From Thermoplasmatota archaeon (GTDB taxonomy: Archaea > Thermoplasmatota > E2 > DHVEG-1): DNA of 36,780 bases. The DNA lies in contig JAFGFQ010000053.1 of the NCBI GenBank assembly GCA_016930995.1, positions 1 through 36,780 on the forward strand, in the 5' to 3' direction. The notes beneath the pieces are model-generated. The model was not told the origin of the DNA, did not search any database, and worked only from the letters and a program-made list of their open reading frames with translations. Each line of letters opens with the position of its first letter. Position 1 is the stretch's first letter. Positions 17,734-26,663 of the stretch are shown here, one piece after another. Made by a program: the position numbers and the translations under genes.

Positions 17734-17912
17734 GTCCTCTCCCTTCAACTCATGAAGCAACAACATTATGAAATGTTTTCTCTCCTATTTGCCTCATCAA
17801 TAACCTGCGATAGAATGATATCTAATGTTAATAAATTTTTTGCAGATGATTAGGGGTTTTCAACCTTGAGGAGAAAATATCAATTATTTCGAGTGAAAAA
17901 TTCATTATTGTA

Positions 17913-18806
17913 TTATGGTTCTTTTTCAGAGTTTTTCTTTCGAAGTAACACCTCAGTATGCGGATACGCAAATTCTACGTCTTTTGTCTCCCGTATTTGA
18001 TAGAAAATCTCTCTCCGAATATCGGTAGCGATTTTATTTCTCTTCGTAGCGATTGTATAATACCGGACAGTAACATCAACACCGGAGTCTCTGAATTGTA
18101 ATCGAATATGAGAGGTTTTTGGGATTCTCTCTGGAAAATCACGGTAAAATGGTTCCATGATTTTCTGTACAGCAGAGGTAATTATTTCCTCGGCTTTCTG
18201 TAAATTGCTCTCATATGTGATAGCTGTTACTATCTCTACTAAAATATATTCATCCTCGCGGGTATAATTGATAATTTCTTTTTCGAAGATAATGGAGGTT
18301 GGAATCATGACTGTTCTGCCTGATCGTTCTTCTCCTTCAATCGTCCCTCCGACCTCATCAAGGAAGATATGGGTAAGTGTGATATTTGTCACGTCGCCTT
18401 TTATCCCTGAGATTATCACCCGATCGCCGATATCAAACGTTCTGCGGACGATAATGATAAGCCATGCGACGACACCACTGATTGGTTTTTGAAGGGCCCA
18501 TCCCAGTGCTACCGAGAGTAATCCAGCAACAAATCCCAGTTGTGTAAGGTCGCCGTGGAAGAGTGAAATAAGCGTTATGACGAGGAAAAAAACAAAGATA
18601 AATTTCAGTAAACCAAGGAAGGCTTTAACATTGGATATCTGTTTTTTTGTTTTTACTTTTTTTAACAGATATCGTTGGATGATTTTCAAAAGTATTAAAT
18701 AAATAATGACAGCGATAATCATGAAGACGACTATTTGAATAATGTCAAAGCGTGATTGTAAATACGTAATGAAGTCATCTAGGAGAGATGCGATGGTTCT
18801 CAGCAA
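17913..18806 (-). CDS. MscS-family mechanosensitive channel
   Basis: A 297-residue small-conductance channel-type protein. Hydrophobic segments lie at about 22-42, 62-82 and 87-117; the last (GFVAGLLSVALGWALQKPISGVVAW) is the pore helix. The soluble beta domain follows (FDIGDRVIISGIKGDVTNITL, then VMIPTSIIFEKEIINY). It should release solutes on hypo-osmotic shock. The start is TTG 18806 next to GAAAGG; no ATG is available before the first membrane segment. A second MscS gene lies at 28.4-29.5 kb, with trehalose genes between them. Confidence 0.88.
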   Translation of the reverse strand: MLRTIASLLDDFITYLQSRFDIIQIVVFMIIAVIIYLILLKIIQRYLLKKVKTKKQISNVKAFLGLLKFIFVFFLVITLISLFHGDLTQLGFVAGLLSVALGWALQKPISGVVAWLIIIVRRTFDIGDRVIISGIKGDVTNITLTHIFLDEVGGTIEGEERSGRTVMIPTSIIFEKEIINYTREDEYILVEIVTAITYESNLQKAEEIITSAVQKIMEPFYRDFPERIPKTSHIRLQFRDSGVDVTVRYYTIATKRNKIATDIRREIFYQIRETKDVEFAYPHTEVLLRKKNSEKEP

Positions 18807-18971
18807 CCTTTCACTATGCTCATATCTATTATTGTACTATCGCGCTCGTTTAGGAAGAACACGACGCTGGAGCAGTTTTTCATATTTGTTCGTTTCTTAT
18901 AAACATAACTGAAAATTTCTTGTCGAATCAACTGAAAAAGCGGAGATTACAAAAATTCGGATTTAGAAAGA

Positions 18972-18980
18972 TATAAATTA
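18972..18980 (+). promoter_or_regulatory. TATA box of the antiporter gene
   Basis: TATAAATTA, centred 26-27 bp before ATG 19003, so the transcript is predicted to be leaderless. Confidence 0.6.
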
Positions 18981-19002
18981 ATCTCTAGATTATCAAATAC
19001 AG

Positions 19003-20208
19003 ATGGTTGCGGAAGATGTATTGGTGAAATTTTTCGTTATTCTTGCTTTGCTTTTTTTTCTTCCGAAGGTCGTAGGTAGTTTACTAAAGATACCTGATGT
19101 CTTAACAGAGCTCATTATTGGTATTATTCTAGGAATTGCTATTCCGAGTTACTTTTTTATTGATGACATGCTAACTATTTTGGCAACCATTGGAATTGTC
19201 ACGCTCTTTGTCTACTCAGGTATGGACGTTGAAACGAATTTTATAGTAAAAAATAAAAAATTTTTTATGGAACATATTATACTCCACATTCTTATTTTTG
19301 TAGTAGTTGGATTGGTTATAGAGTTGTATCTTCATTTGTCTCTTCAAATCTCTTTCCTTGTCTCTTTGGCACTTACTACTCCTTCGGCAAGTTTTATTTT
19401 ATCATCTATTAAAACAATCAATAAGGAACGGAAACAATGGATTGAAAGCAAAGCACTGTCAGGGGAGATAACAGGTATAATCTTAATGGTCATTTTATTG
19501 AACTTATCGGATCTCACCATGCTCATTTTTTCGTTGCTCACTTTAGTGCTTCTAATTTCGATACTGCCAGCTGCGTTGGAATTCTTATATAAAAAAATAT
19601 TCAGTAAAATCATTGGATGTGAATTTTCCTTTATTTTTGTTGTTGCGATGATCTCTGCGTTTATTACCGAATATGTAGGCGTTCATTTTCTTGTTGGAGC
19701 ATTTATCGCAGGGTTTGTCGCAAAACAATTTATCTGTGATATCGTGAAAGATGAGTCCTATGTGCACTGTTCAGAGCACTTCGGTCAGCAGTTGATTATT
19801 GGATTTGGTTTTTTTGCATTAATTTTTACGCCATTCTACTTCTTTACAACTGGATTAAATATTAAACGGTCTATGTTTTCATCTGATACGCTAATTTTCT
19901 CAGTGCTGATATGCATCGCTGTTGTGTTATTGCGTATTGGTGTGATGTCGCTTCATCGAATTATTCGAATCAAAGAGAAAATTACTACTGCGATTGATAT
20001 TAATGCAATGTGTGTTCCGACACTGGTTTTTACATTTGTCATCACTGAAATTTTATTGATACAATATCAGATAAACACTCTTCTTTACAGCATTCTTATG
20101 TTATATGGCATCTTTACTACGATTATTGGATCTGCTTTTTTCATGCTAGCAAAACGAAACAAAAACATAGTACGTGGTACGATAAAAATTAGTGAAGGGA
20201 AAGAATAA
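19003..20208 (+). CDS. Cation:proton antiporter (CPA2/KefB-like)
   Basis: A 401-residue, highly hydrophobic protein with about 12 membrane segments and no C-terminal nucleotide-binding domain. The segments LLKIPDVLTELIIGIILG and LATIGIVTLFVYSGMDVE match the start of the Na+/H+ exchanger domain. Later, SLALTTPSASFILSS takes the place of the ion-binding helix and FLVGAFIAGFVA the place of the second half. Whether Na+ or K+ is carried cannot be told. It sits between the two MscS genes, in line with an ion and osmotic balance role. It converges on the double AsnC gene, with a 68-bp T-rich gap. Confidence 0.85.
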   Translation: MVAEDVLVKFFVILALLFFLPKVVGSLLKIPDVLTELIIGIILGIAIPSYFFIDDMLTILATIGIVTLFVYSGMDVETNFIVKNKKFFMEHIILHILIFVVVGLVIELYLHLSLQISFLVSLALTTPSASFILSSIKTINKERKQWIESKALSGEITGIILMVILLNLSDLTMLIFSLLTLVLLISILPAALEFLYKKIFSKIIGCEFSFIFVVAMISAFITEYVGVHFLVGAFIAGFVAKQFICDIVKDESYVHCSEHFGQQLIIGFGFFALIFTPFYFFTTGLNIKRSMFSSDTLIFSVLICIAVVLLRIGVMSLHRIIRIKEKITTAIDINAMCVPTLVFTFVITEILLIQYQINTLLYSILMLYGIFTTIIGSAFFMLAKRNKNIVRGTIKISEGKE

Positions 20209-20276
20209 CAGTTCATAAACGCCTCTAATAACGATTAAATTTTTTTTACTTTTTCTCTTCATACTGAACATAAAAG

Positions 20277-21242
20277 TTATTCATGAAATGGTAACCAATT
20301 TATTACGTATTCTTTGTAGACATGGGATACATCATAATACATGTAATTCTCTAAAAATTGTTCTTTAAATTTTTCTATTATATTTCGTAACATTTCGTCA
20401 TTCTCGACATAGAGTTCAACAGATAAGTCATATTTTCCTAGCATTTCATGGATGAAAAGACATGTATTTGTTTTATCGAAGAAGTTGATGATCTTATGGA
20501 TTAACGCAGGATCCTTTAGAGCAATATCGATTTGAATTAATTCTCGGTTCAATTGTGCGATATTGAGATCTGTCGTATATGAAACGATAATACCTGCACG
20601 TTCCATCCGTTTTACATGATATTCTATGAGGCGAGAATCGACATTCAAAGCATATGCCATGTCGCGCAACTTAATTCTCGCATTGGTAGAAAGAGATTTC
20701 ATGATCCCAAAATCGATTTTATCTGGTGTATAATCCTTTGATTCAATCTGACTGAATGTTTTTTTAATTGTTTTACCCGAAGCGAGGAACTTTTGATTAA
20801 GTTTCGTTGTCTTCATTAAAATATGTATATTTTTTTCTTGTACATACATGCCAAAAGTATTGAGAAAACATTGTAAAAATCCTTTTAATTCACCGGGATT
20901 TTTTTGGATGCTTAAAAACACCAGGTCATAATGTCCTTCAATAATTCTTAGATTAGTACACGTTGGGTCGTTTGTTATATAGTCGATTATTTCTGATTCA
21001 ACGGAGCTGGTGATTTTATAAAATTTTAGAAAAATACGATAGTATGAATATCCAAAAAGAGAGGCATTAAATATCGTATATAGGCAATTAATCCATCCTT
21101 TTTTCTCTAATCGTTTAATACGATAATTCACAGTTTCTTTTGGTAGTTTTAATTTTTTCGCTATTTTTGATGCCGATGTTCTTGAATTGATATCAAGTTC
21201 ATATAAAATTTTTTTATCAAAAATGTCCAGAACTTCTCTCAT
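20277..21242 (-). CDS. Double-unit Lrp/AsnC-type transcriptional regulator
   Basis: A 321-residue regulator made of two AsnC-like halves. Helix-turn-helix 1 is at about 5-50 (LDIFDKKILYELDINSRTSA, then IAKKLKLPKETVNYRIKRLEKKG). A second lies at about 175-215 (DFGIMKSLSTNARIKLRDMA, then LNVDSRLIEYHVKRMERAG). Each is followed by a ligand-type beta domain (YDLVFLSI; YDLSVELY). One chain could bind both halves of an operator. TTTAAATA (21267-21274) places initiation at the ATG, so the message is leaderless. It is divergent from the QueC-like gene, which is its most likely target. Confidence 0.85.
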   Translation of the reverse strand: MREVLDIFDKKILYELDINSRTSASKIAKKLKLPKETVNYRIKRLEKKGWINCLYTIFNASLFGYSYYRIFLKFYKITSSVESEIIDYITNDPTCTNLRIIEGHYDLVFLSIQKNPGELKGFLQCFLNTFGMYVQEKNIHILMKTTKLNQKFLASGKTIKKTFSQIESKDYTPDKIDFGIMKSLSTNARIKLRDMAYALNVDSRLIEYHVKRMERAGIIVSYTTDLNIAQLNRELIQIDIALKDPALIHKIINFFDKTNTCLFIHEMLGKYDLSVELYVENDEMLRNIIEKFKEQFLENYMYYDVSHVYKEYVINWLPFHE

Positions 21243-21266
21243 ATATGCTTGAAATCTAATATTTAT

Positions 21267-21274
21267 TTAAATAT
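21267..21274 (-). promoter_or_regulatory. TATA box of the double AsnC regulator
   Basis: Palindromic TTTAAATA in a long A/T tract (21258-21280), about 26 bp before ATG 21242. Almost no leader remains. Confidence 0.45.
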
Positions 21275-21388
21275 TTTTGTTTTTTTGTAAAATTTATAGA
21301 AAATATTTTATTAACTAACTAGGCATATTTTCTTTTAAATACGACTTCAATAAATTGTTGTCATGTTCATAATAGTACAAATCTAGAC

Positions 21389-22788
21389 ATGGTGGAATTC
21401 GAATCGGTGAGAAGAAAATAGATGGGTATTCATTTCTGTATCAGAAAACAAAGAGTATTGAAAACATCGAAATCAAAACCGCCCATGATGGTTTAATTGT
21501 CCAGTGTCATGGAAAAAAATATAAACTTATTTTTCCAAAAAATAAATGGGAAGCACTTTCGTTACCATTACTGAATTTCTTTCTGCAAGAATTCGGTTTC
21601 ATATCAACGGCAACCATGCCTCTTATTTCAGAAATTGAAAACATTAATTATAACATACCTCGACCACTTTTCGAAGATGAGATTAAAGAAATAATTCTCC
21701 ATCAGATTCCAGGAATAGCCGATGATTATGGTCTGGATACTGCTCAAACCATGCAGCGATTTAAAAATATTCAATACTCATTTACCGGAGAACGTAGAAC
21801 AGACGCAGAGGCAAATGCTCATGATGGTGCAATATTGCTGCTCTCATGTGGGAAAGATAGTTTACTTTCTCTTGGATTTGCACGAGAACTAGAAGTGGAT
21901 ACGACAGCAATTTTTATCAACGATACCACTACACCACATGAGAATCGCGTTTCTCTTGAAACCATAGAAAAGATAAAAAATTCTGAAGGTGTCAAAATAG
22001 AAATTGTTACAAATAATATAGAGAAATTAAATGATTTCGAGGAATGGAATAAACCTCCATCTTGTTTAGGATATTCCCATATGATAACTGGGTTTTGTTT
22101 TCTAGCTATTCCGTTCCTTCATAATAATGCATCGATGGTTTTTCTTGGAAACCAGCAAAACATGAATTTTTCTTTTCAAACGAAGCAGGGGTATATCGGT
22201 TATCCTTCATATGACCAAACTACGATAGCTCGACATCAGCAAGAAGAAATGTTAAAGTATCTTAATAAAGACTTTCAAGTAAAAAGTTTGATAGAACCAC
22301 TCACTGATATTTCAGAAATAAAGATACTTTTTTCAAGATACCCAGAATTAGCAAAATATCAATTTTCATGTAATTGTTTGTATGGGACAAATGAGAAACG
22401 ATGGTGTCATGCTTGCAATAAATGTGCACGATTAAGCCTCTTTATGCATGCACATGGCCTTAATATAAAAAATGTGGGTATGCGAAGTATGCTCTCCCGG
22501 CGATTCAAAAACTATTATCGACTTTTTGGTGTAAATGCTGATGTTGATCGATACGAAAAAAGCACTGAGGCAAGGGATCAACAGTTACTTGCGTTCTACA
22601 TGGCGTATAAAAACGGTGTCACAGGAGATCTTATCGATGTGTTTAAAAAAGATTTCTTAACAGAAGCTGTCGCTCGTGAGGATGAACTGCGAAAAAAGTT
22701 CTTCAAGATTTATGAGACAGATATACCGCATAATCTTAAAGCACCACTTCATTCCATATTAAAAGAGGAACTAAAAGATCTTCAGTAA
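21389..22788 (+). CDS. QueC-like PP-loop ATPase with a 5' frameshift
   Basis: The long frame has SCGKDS, the ATP-PP-loop, 77-82 residues after ATG 21616, and a QueC-like cysteine cluster (CNCLYGTNEKRWCHACNKC). That resembles 7-cyano-7-deazaguanine synthase and related amidating enzymes; the real substrate is unknown. The same frame is open back to a TAG at 21373-21375, and those 80 codons read like protein (IDGYSFLYQKTKSIENIEIK, then KYKLIFPKNKWEALSLPLLN) but contain no start codon. ATG 21389 is in another frame (MVEFESVRRK, stop TAG 21419). One extra A in the AAAA run at 21415-21418 would join them. It is divergent from the double AsnC regulator. Confidence 0.75.
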
Positions 22789-22877
22789 ATACTCATTTAT
22801 TGGAAGGGCCGGCATTGAGAAATTGTAGTTATTCTTTCTCGCAACGTCTCCTGTTAAGTAAATTACTGCAAGAGAAC

Positions 22878-22903
22878 AAAAAATACTGTGAGGCGTCTCA
22901 CAG
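22878..22903 (-). terminator. Strong hairpin plus T-run after the GT4 gene
   Basis: Minus strand: CTGTGAG-ACGC-CTCACAG (22903-22886), a perfect 7-bp stem, then TATTTTTT (22885-22878), ten bases past the GT4 stop. The form is that of a bacterial intrinsic terminator. Confidence 0.65.
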
Positions 22904-22913
22904 AGAGATTTCA

Positions 22914-24158
22914 TCATGTCATGAGTTCCTTGTAAATCTCTAACGTTTTTTGTGTAATTAGGTCCCAGCTGAATTTTTGGATCACCTGTTTACGAGCATT
23001 ATTTCCCATTAGGATTCGTTGTTCTTTTGATTCCAGGACCTGCTTGATACCCCATGCGATATCGGAGGGCTCAAAAGGATTCACGTGTCGACCGCATTGG
23101 TCATCCCCTGATGGAACGACCTGTTCTCTCATTCCATTTGTCCCACGCGCGCCCACAACAACTGGTTTTCCCATCGACATTGCTTCAGTGCACACGATCC
23201 CAAACGGCTCATAAAGCGAAGGAAGTACTACGATATCACTCGCAGCGTAATGTAAAATCCTCTCCTCCTCAGGTACAAATTCGTTTCTCAGGATAACCTT
23301 CTCTTGTAGTCCTAATTCGTTAATCATCCTCTGGATTGTTATTTCCATGTCCCCAACACCAAGTAGTATTAATTTTGTATTGGGAAACTCTTGTAACACA
23401 TTCGGCATCGCTTGTACTAAATTATCTGCGCCTTTTACTTTTACGAGACGACCAACAAATAATAGCATCAGTTGGTCAGATGGTATTCCGTATTTCTTTC
23501 TAAGAGCAAGAATATTCTGTGGGTTGATATGGTTCATGTTATATTTCTCTGGGTCGACACCATTCCAGCACACGTGTATCTTTTTAGTAGGGAACCCTAA
23601 ATCCTGAAGTTCATTTTTCATTGCATGCGACACAGTAATTATGCAATCGGCTGCTTGTCCTCCTTCGAACTCGATATGTTTTATCGTCTGTGACCCGCCC
23701 CCCAGAGATCGCCCTCCTTCTGTAGAATGAATATGAAACACCAATGGGATTTTTAATTCTTTTTTTGCAATCATACCACCGATAATCCCCAGCCAGTCAT
23801 GTCCGTCAATGATGTCAAAAGACCGTTCATTTGTTCTTGTTAAGGTGTTGATGAGATGTGATGCTGATGAAATGTTGTAGTTAATGACATCAGCAAAAAA
23901 TTTGAAATGTGATCCCCATGATTGCACATCTCGGTTTGCAAATAGTTTATAACTTGAAGAAAGATCAAGTGTTTTCGGTCGGTGCACTTCGACACCGTTC
24001 CATTTTTCTGTTGATGAAAAATTATTCCCGCTATTTAACGCAAAAACAGTGACATTGTTTCCTAGTGATACTTGCTTTTTTGATAATTCTGTAGCAAATG
24101 TCCCCAGACCGCCCCATATTGTTGGTGGGAATTCCCAAGAGAAATGGACAATTTTCAT
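22914..24158 (-). CDS. GT4-family glycosyltransferase (glycogen-synthase-like)
   Basis: A 414-residue retaining glycosyltransferase. The start MKIVHFSWEFPPTIWGGLGTFATEL is the nucleotide-sugar-binding N-domain of archaeal glycogen-synthase or sucrose-synthase-like enzymes. GRLVKVKGADNLVQAM and the E-x7-E motif in EPFGIVCTEAM mark the C-domain. Acceptor and donor are not certain; a glucosyl transfer is likely given the trehalose genes beside it. ATG 24158 (or the adjacent 24161) gives the usual N-terminus. The frame is open to 24272, and an ATG near 24212 with GGTGA ahead could add about 18 residues. It is divergent from otsA. Confidence 0.87.
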   Translation of the reverse strand: MKIVHFSWEFPPTIWGGLGTFATELSKKQVSLGNNVTVFALNSGNNFSSTEKWNGVEVHRPKTLDLSSSYKLFANRDVQSWGSHFKFFADVINYNISSASHLINTLTRTNERSFDIIDGHDWLGIIGGMIAKKELKIPLVFHIHSTEGGRSLGGGSQTIKHIEFEGGQAADCIITVSHAMKNELQDLGFPTKKIHVCWNGVDPEKYNMNHINPQNILALRKKYGIPSDQLMLLFVGRLVKVKGADNLVQAMPNVLQEFPNTKLILLGVGDMEITIQRMINELGLQEKVILRNEFVPEEERILHYAASDIVVLPSLYEPFGIVCTEAMSMGKPVVVGARGTNGMREQVVPSGDDQCGRHVNPFEPSDIAWGIKQVLESKEQRILMGNNARKQVIQKFSWDLITQKTLEIYKELMT

Positions 24159-24323
24159 CATGACTGCTTGATTCTGATAGAAGGTAGAATTATTCATTAG
24201 TTGCATTCCCATCCTTGTTTCACCATTAAAATGAATGCGTCTTATTATTAATAAAAGAATCGAATTTTTCATTCAAAAATAAAAAAAATATCCTATGCGG
24301 AAATGTTATTAAGGATTCTTTTG

Positions 24324-24333
24324 TTTATAAATA
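24324..24333. promoter_or_regulatory. Shared TATA-like element between the GT4 gene and otsA
   Basis: TTTATAAATA reads nearly the same on both strands. For otsA it predicts initiation near 24354, 16 bp before GTG 24370. It may also serve the GT4 gene. Confidence 0.4.
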
Positions 24334-24369
24334 TGTGGGATTTCTATTTCAAAGAATAGATTAATATTA

Positions 24370-25761
24370 GTGACAAATAGGGAGCCGTACATTCATCGTC
24401 AAATAAAAAACGAAATCGTATATAAAAAATCGTTAGGAGGAGTTATTTCCGCTCTTGATCCCCTTGTACAGAAACATAAAGGGCTATGGATCGCGTGGGG
24501 AAGTGGGAATGCTGATTATCTTGTTACTGATTCAAGAAAGATACTTAAGGTACCTCCAGAAAAACCGACCTACGAATTAAAACGAATCCCTCTGACAAAA
24601 ACAGAAATCGAAAACTACTATCATGGTTTTTCGAATCGAGTGCTTTGGCCTCTCTTTCATTTATTCATTGAAAAAATGAAGCCAAAAGATGTCTATTGGA
24701 ATGCATATAGGAAGGTGAATAAAAAATTTGCACAAGCTGTCCTCAACGAGATACATAAAGATGATTTGATATGGATTCATGATTATCATTTGTCTCTTGT
24801 TCCTTTGTTTATTAAACAGAAAGAACCAGATGCAAAAATCGCGTTTTTCTGGCATATTCCCTGGCCTCCATGGGAAATTTTTTGTACTCTACCCTGGAGA
24901 AACGAGGTGCTTGAAGGTATTCTGATGTCTGATTATCTTGCGTTTCATACTTCCTCGTATGTCACAAACTTCCTCCATTGTGCACAGAGGAATCCCTCCG
25001 TGAAAATAAATAAACGAACGAAAATGATTTACAGAAAGGATCATACCACAAAGATCGCTCATGTTCCTTTAGGTGTGTCTTATGATGAATATCATCGACT
25101 CGCGAACTCTCCATCACTATTACGAAAAGCTGCAAAACTAAAACACCTGTATGGGAATAAAAAACTCATCCTTGGAATCGATCGTCTTGATTATACCAAA
25201 GGCATTTTGCATAGAATCAAAGCATTTGAAGTATTCCTTGAATTAAACCCGAAATATCGAGAAAAAGTAGTGCTTGTCCAAATAGCATCGCCGAGTAGAT
25301 ATAAGATCGAGGAATACTTAGCCATGAAAAAGGAAATAGATGAAGCGGTCGGCAGAATCAACGGCAAGTATCGAAATGAGACCTGGACCCCGGTTATGTA
25401 TTTTTACAAAGAAATCTCACAGAATTCATTGTTAGCATACTATCGAATATCAGATATAGGGCTCCTCACGCCGCTCAGAGATGGGATGAATCTCATCGCC
25501 AAGGAGTATATTGCCTCAAACAATGAAAATACGGTATTGATACTGAGTGAGTTTGCTGGAGCATCTGAGGAGCTCACAGAGGCGATTACAGTAAATCCCT
25601 ATGATCTTTACTCCATAGCAGGGGCAATTAAAACCGCGGTAGAGATGCCTCTTGATGAAAAAAAATCTCGATTTCAATCCATGAGGAAAAAAGTTCAAGA
25701 ACATGATTCTGAATGGTGGTACAGTAATTTTTTAAAAGAATGGGAACGAGTATATGCCTAA
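24370..25761 (+). CDS. otsA: Trehalose-6-phosphate synthase (GT20), start uncertain
   Basis: A 463-residue enzyme joining UDP- or GDP-glucose to glucose-6-phosphate. Visible motifs: SLGGVISALDPL near the N-terminus, WIHDYHLSLVPLFI, FFWHIPWPPWEIF, GIDRLDYTKGI with the donor-binding Arg and Lys, and LTPLRDGMNLIAKEYIA. GTG 24370 gives VTNREPYIHR, but the family's first strand is coded just upstream in frame (NRLIL from 24355), with no ATG, GTG or TTG back to the stop at 24328. Either the protein begins short or an unusual start such as ATT or ATA is used. The 3' end overlaps otsB by 8 nt. Confidence 0.9.
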   Translation: MTNREPYIHRQIKNEIVYKKSLGGVISALDPLVQKHKGLWIAWGSGNADYLVTDSRKILKVPPEKPTYELKRIPLTKTEIENYYHGFSNRVLWPLFHLFIEKMKPKDVYWNAYRKVNKKFAQAVLNEIHKDDLIWIHDYHLSLVPLFIKQKEPDAKIAFFWHIPWPPWEIFCTLPWRNEVLEGILMSDYLAFHTSSYVTNFLHCAQRNPSVKINKRTKMIYRKDHTTKIAHVPLGVSYDEYHRLANSPSLLRKAAKLKHLYGNKKLILGIDRLDYTKGILHRIKAFEVFLELNPKYREKVVLVQIASPSRYKIEEYLAMKKEIDEAVGRINGKYRNETWTPVMYFYKEISQNSLLAYYRISDIGLLTPLRDGMNLIAKEYIASNNENTVLILSEFAGASEELTEAITVNPYDLYSIAGAIKTAVEMPLDEKKSRFQSMRKKVQEHDSEWWYSNFLKEWERVYA

Positions 25762-26545
25762 TTTTCTTTTTCATCATTCACTTAAAATAGAAAAAAAAAT
25801 AATGAGGGCAGACGCGCTTATTTTATTCCTAGACTATGATGGGACACTTGTTCCATTCAAAGATAGACCAACAGAGGTTAGGACTCCTGAAAAAATAATA
25901 ATAATACTTCGACAATTGATAAAAAATCCAAAGATACGAGTTGTTATCGTCACTGGGAGATCTTTGTATGATATTAAGAAATTATTGAAAATGAAGGGGT
26001 TATTCTTTATCGCTCTGCATGGACTTCAAACAGAGACATCAGATGGCATGCAGTATAGCTGGAAGCAAGCGGAGCAAGCTAGATTTCTCATCCAACGGAT
26101 TAAAAAAACCATGCAAGAAGAGCTTTCACAAGAGACAGGAGCGTTTCTCGAGGATAAAAACCTCACAGTAGTACTTCATTATCGACTTCTTCATCCAGAG
26201 AGGATCCCTGATCTACAACAAAGATTTAAAAACATAGTGCAATCAAATGATAAAAAAAAGATATTAGAGATTATTAAAGGAGCAAAGGTACTAGAGGTAC
26301 GACCTAAGGGGTGGAATAAGGGCAAGGCAATAGAACTGTTCCTTGCTAAACAGCAGAATAAAAAAAATATATTACCCCTCTATATCGGTGATGATATCAC
26401 GGATGAAGATGCATTCCAGATGCTTGGAAAACGAGGGATATCCATTTATGTGAAGAATGAGTCAACAAGAAAAACTGCAGCGCAGTACTGGGTAAAAAAC
26501 CCTGATGACGTGTTTTCCTTCCTTAAGTCACTTGCTCGATTATGA
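25754..26545 (+). CDS. otsB: Trehalose-6-phosphate phosphatase
   Basis: A 263-residue HAD-superfamily phosphatase that turns trehalose-6-phosphate into trehalose. The nucleophile motif DYDGT is at residues 27-31, IVTGR at about 65-69, RPKGWNKGKAIEL near 183-195 and the metal motif GDDITDEDAF at 212-221. The 8-nt overlap with otsA makes a coupled otsA-otsB operon. ATG 25754 is the only start compatible with that overlap; a second ATG (25802) lies just before the RADALILFLDYDG strand and would remove 16 residues. Confidence 0.92.
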   Translation: MPNFLFHHSLKIEKKIMRADALILFLDYDGTLVPFKDRPTEVRTPEKIIIILRQLIKNPKIRVVIVTGRSLYDIKKLLKMKGLFFIALHGLQTETSDGMQYSWKQAEQARFLIQRIKKTMQEELSQETGAFLEDKNLTVVLHYRLLHPERIPDLQQRFKNIVQSNDKKKILEIIKGAKVLEVRPKGWNKGKAIELFLAKQQNKKNILPLYIGDDITDEDAFQMLGKRGISIYVKNESTRKTAAQYWVKNPDDVFSFLKSLARL

Positions 26546-26605
26546 CACCAAGGATAAACTTTTTTAAAAAAGGTTGTATTGTCGATAATAACAGCAACTG
26601 AGGCG

Positions 26606-26620
26606 TATATTTAAATATGG
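26606..26620 (+). promoter_or_regulatory. TATA box of the TreT-like gene
   Basis: TATATTTAAATATGG, with predicted initiation near 26640 and a strong GGAGGT (26653-26658) 5 nt before ATG 26664. This second trehalose gene therefore has its own promoter. Confidence 0.6.
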
Positions 26621-26663
26621 ACAGAAATATTTCCATTTCCTTGGATGCACTTGGAGGTATCAT

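Noticed and set aside
21419..21421. The TAG in the QueC-like leader as a pyrrolysine codon
   Set aside because: Reading through TAG stays in the wrong frame, so it would not join the two coding parts.
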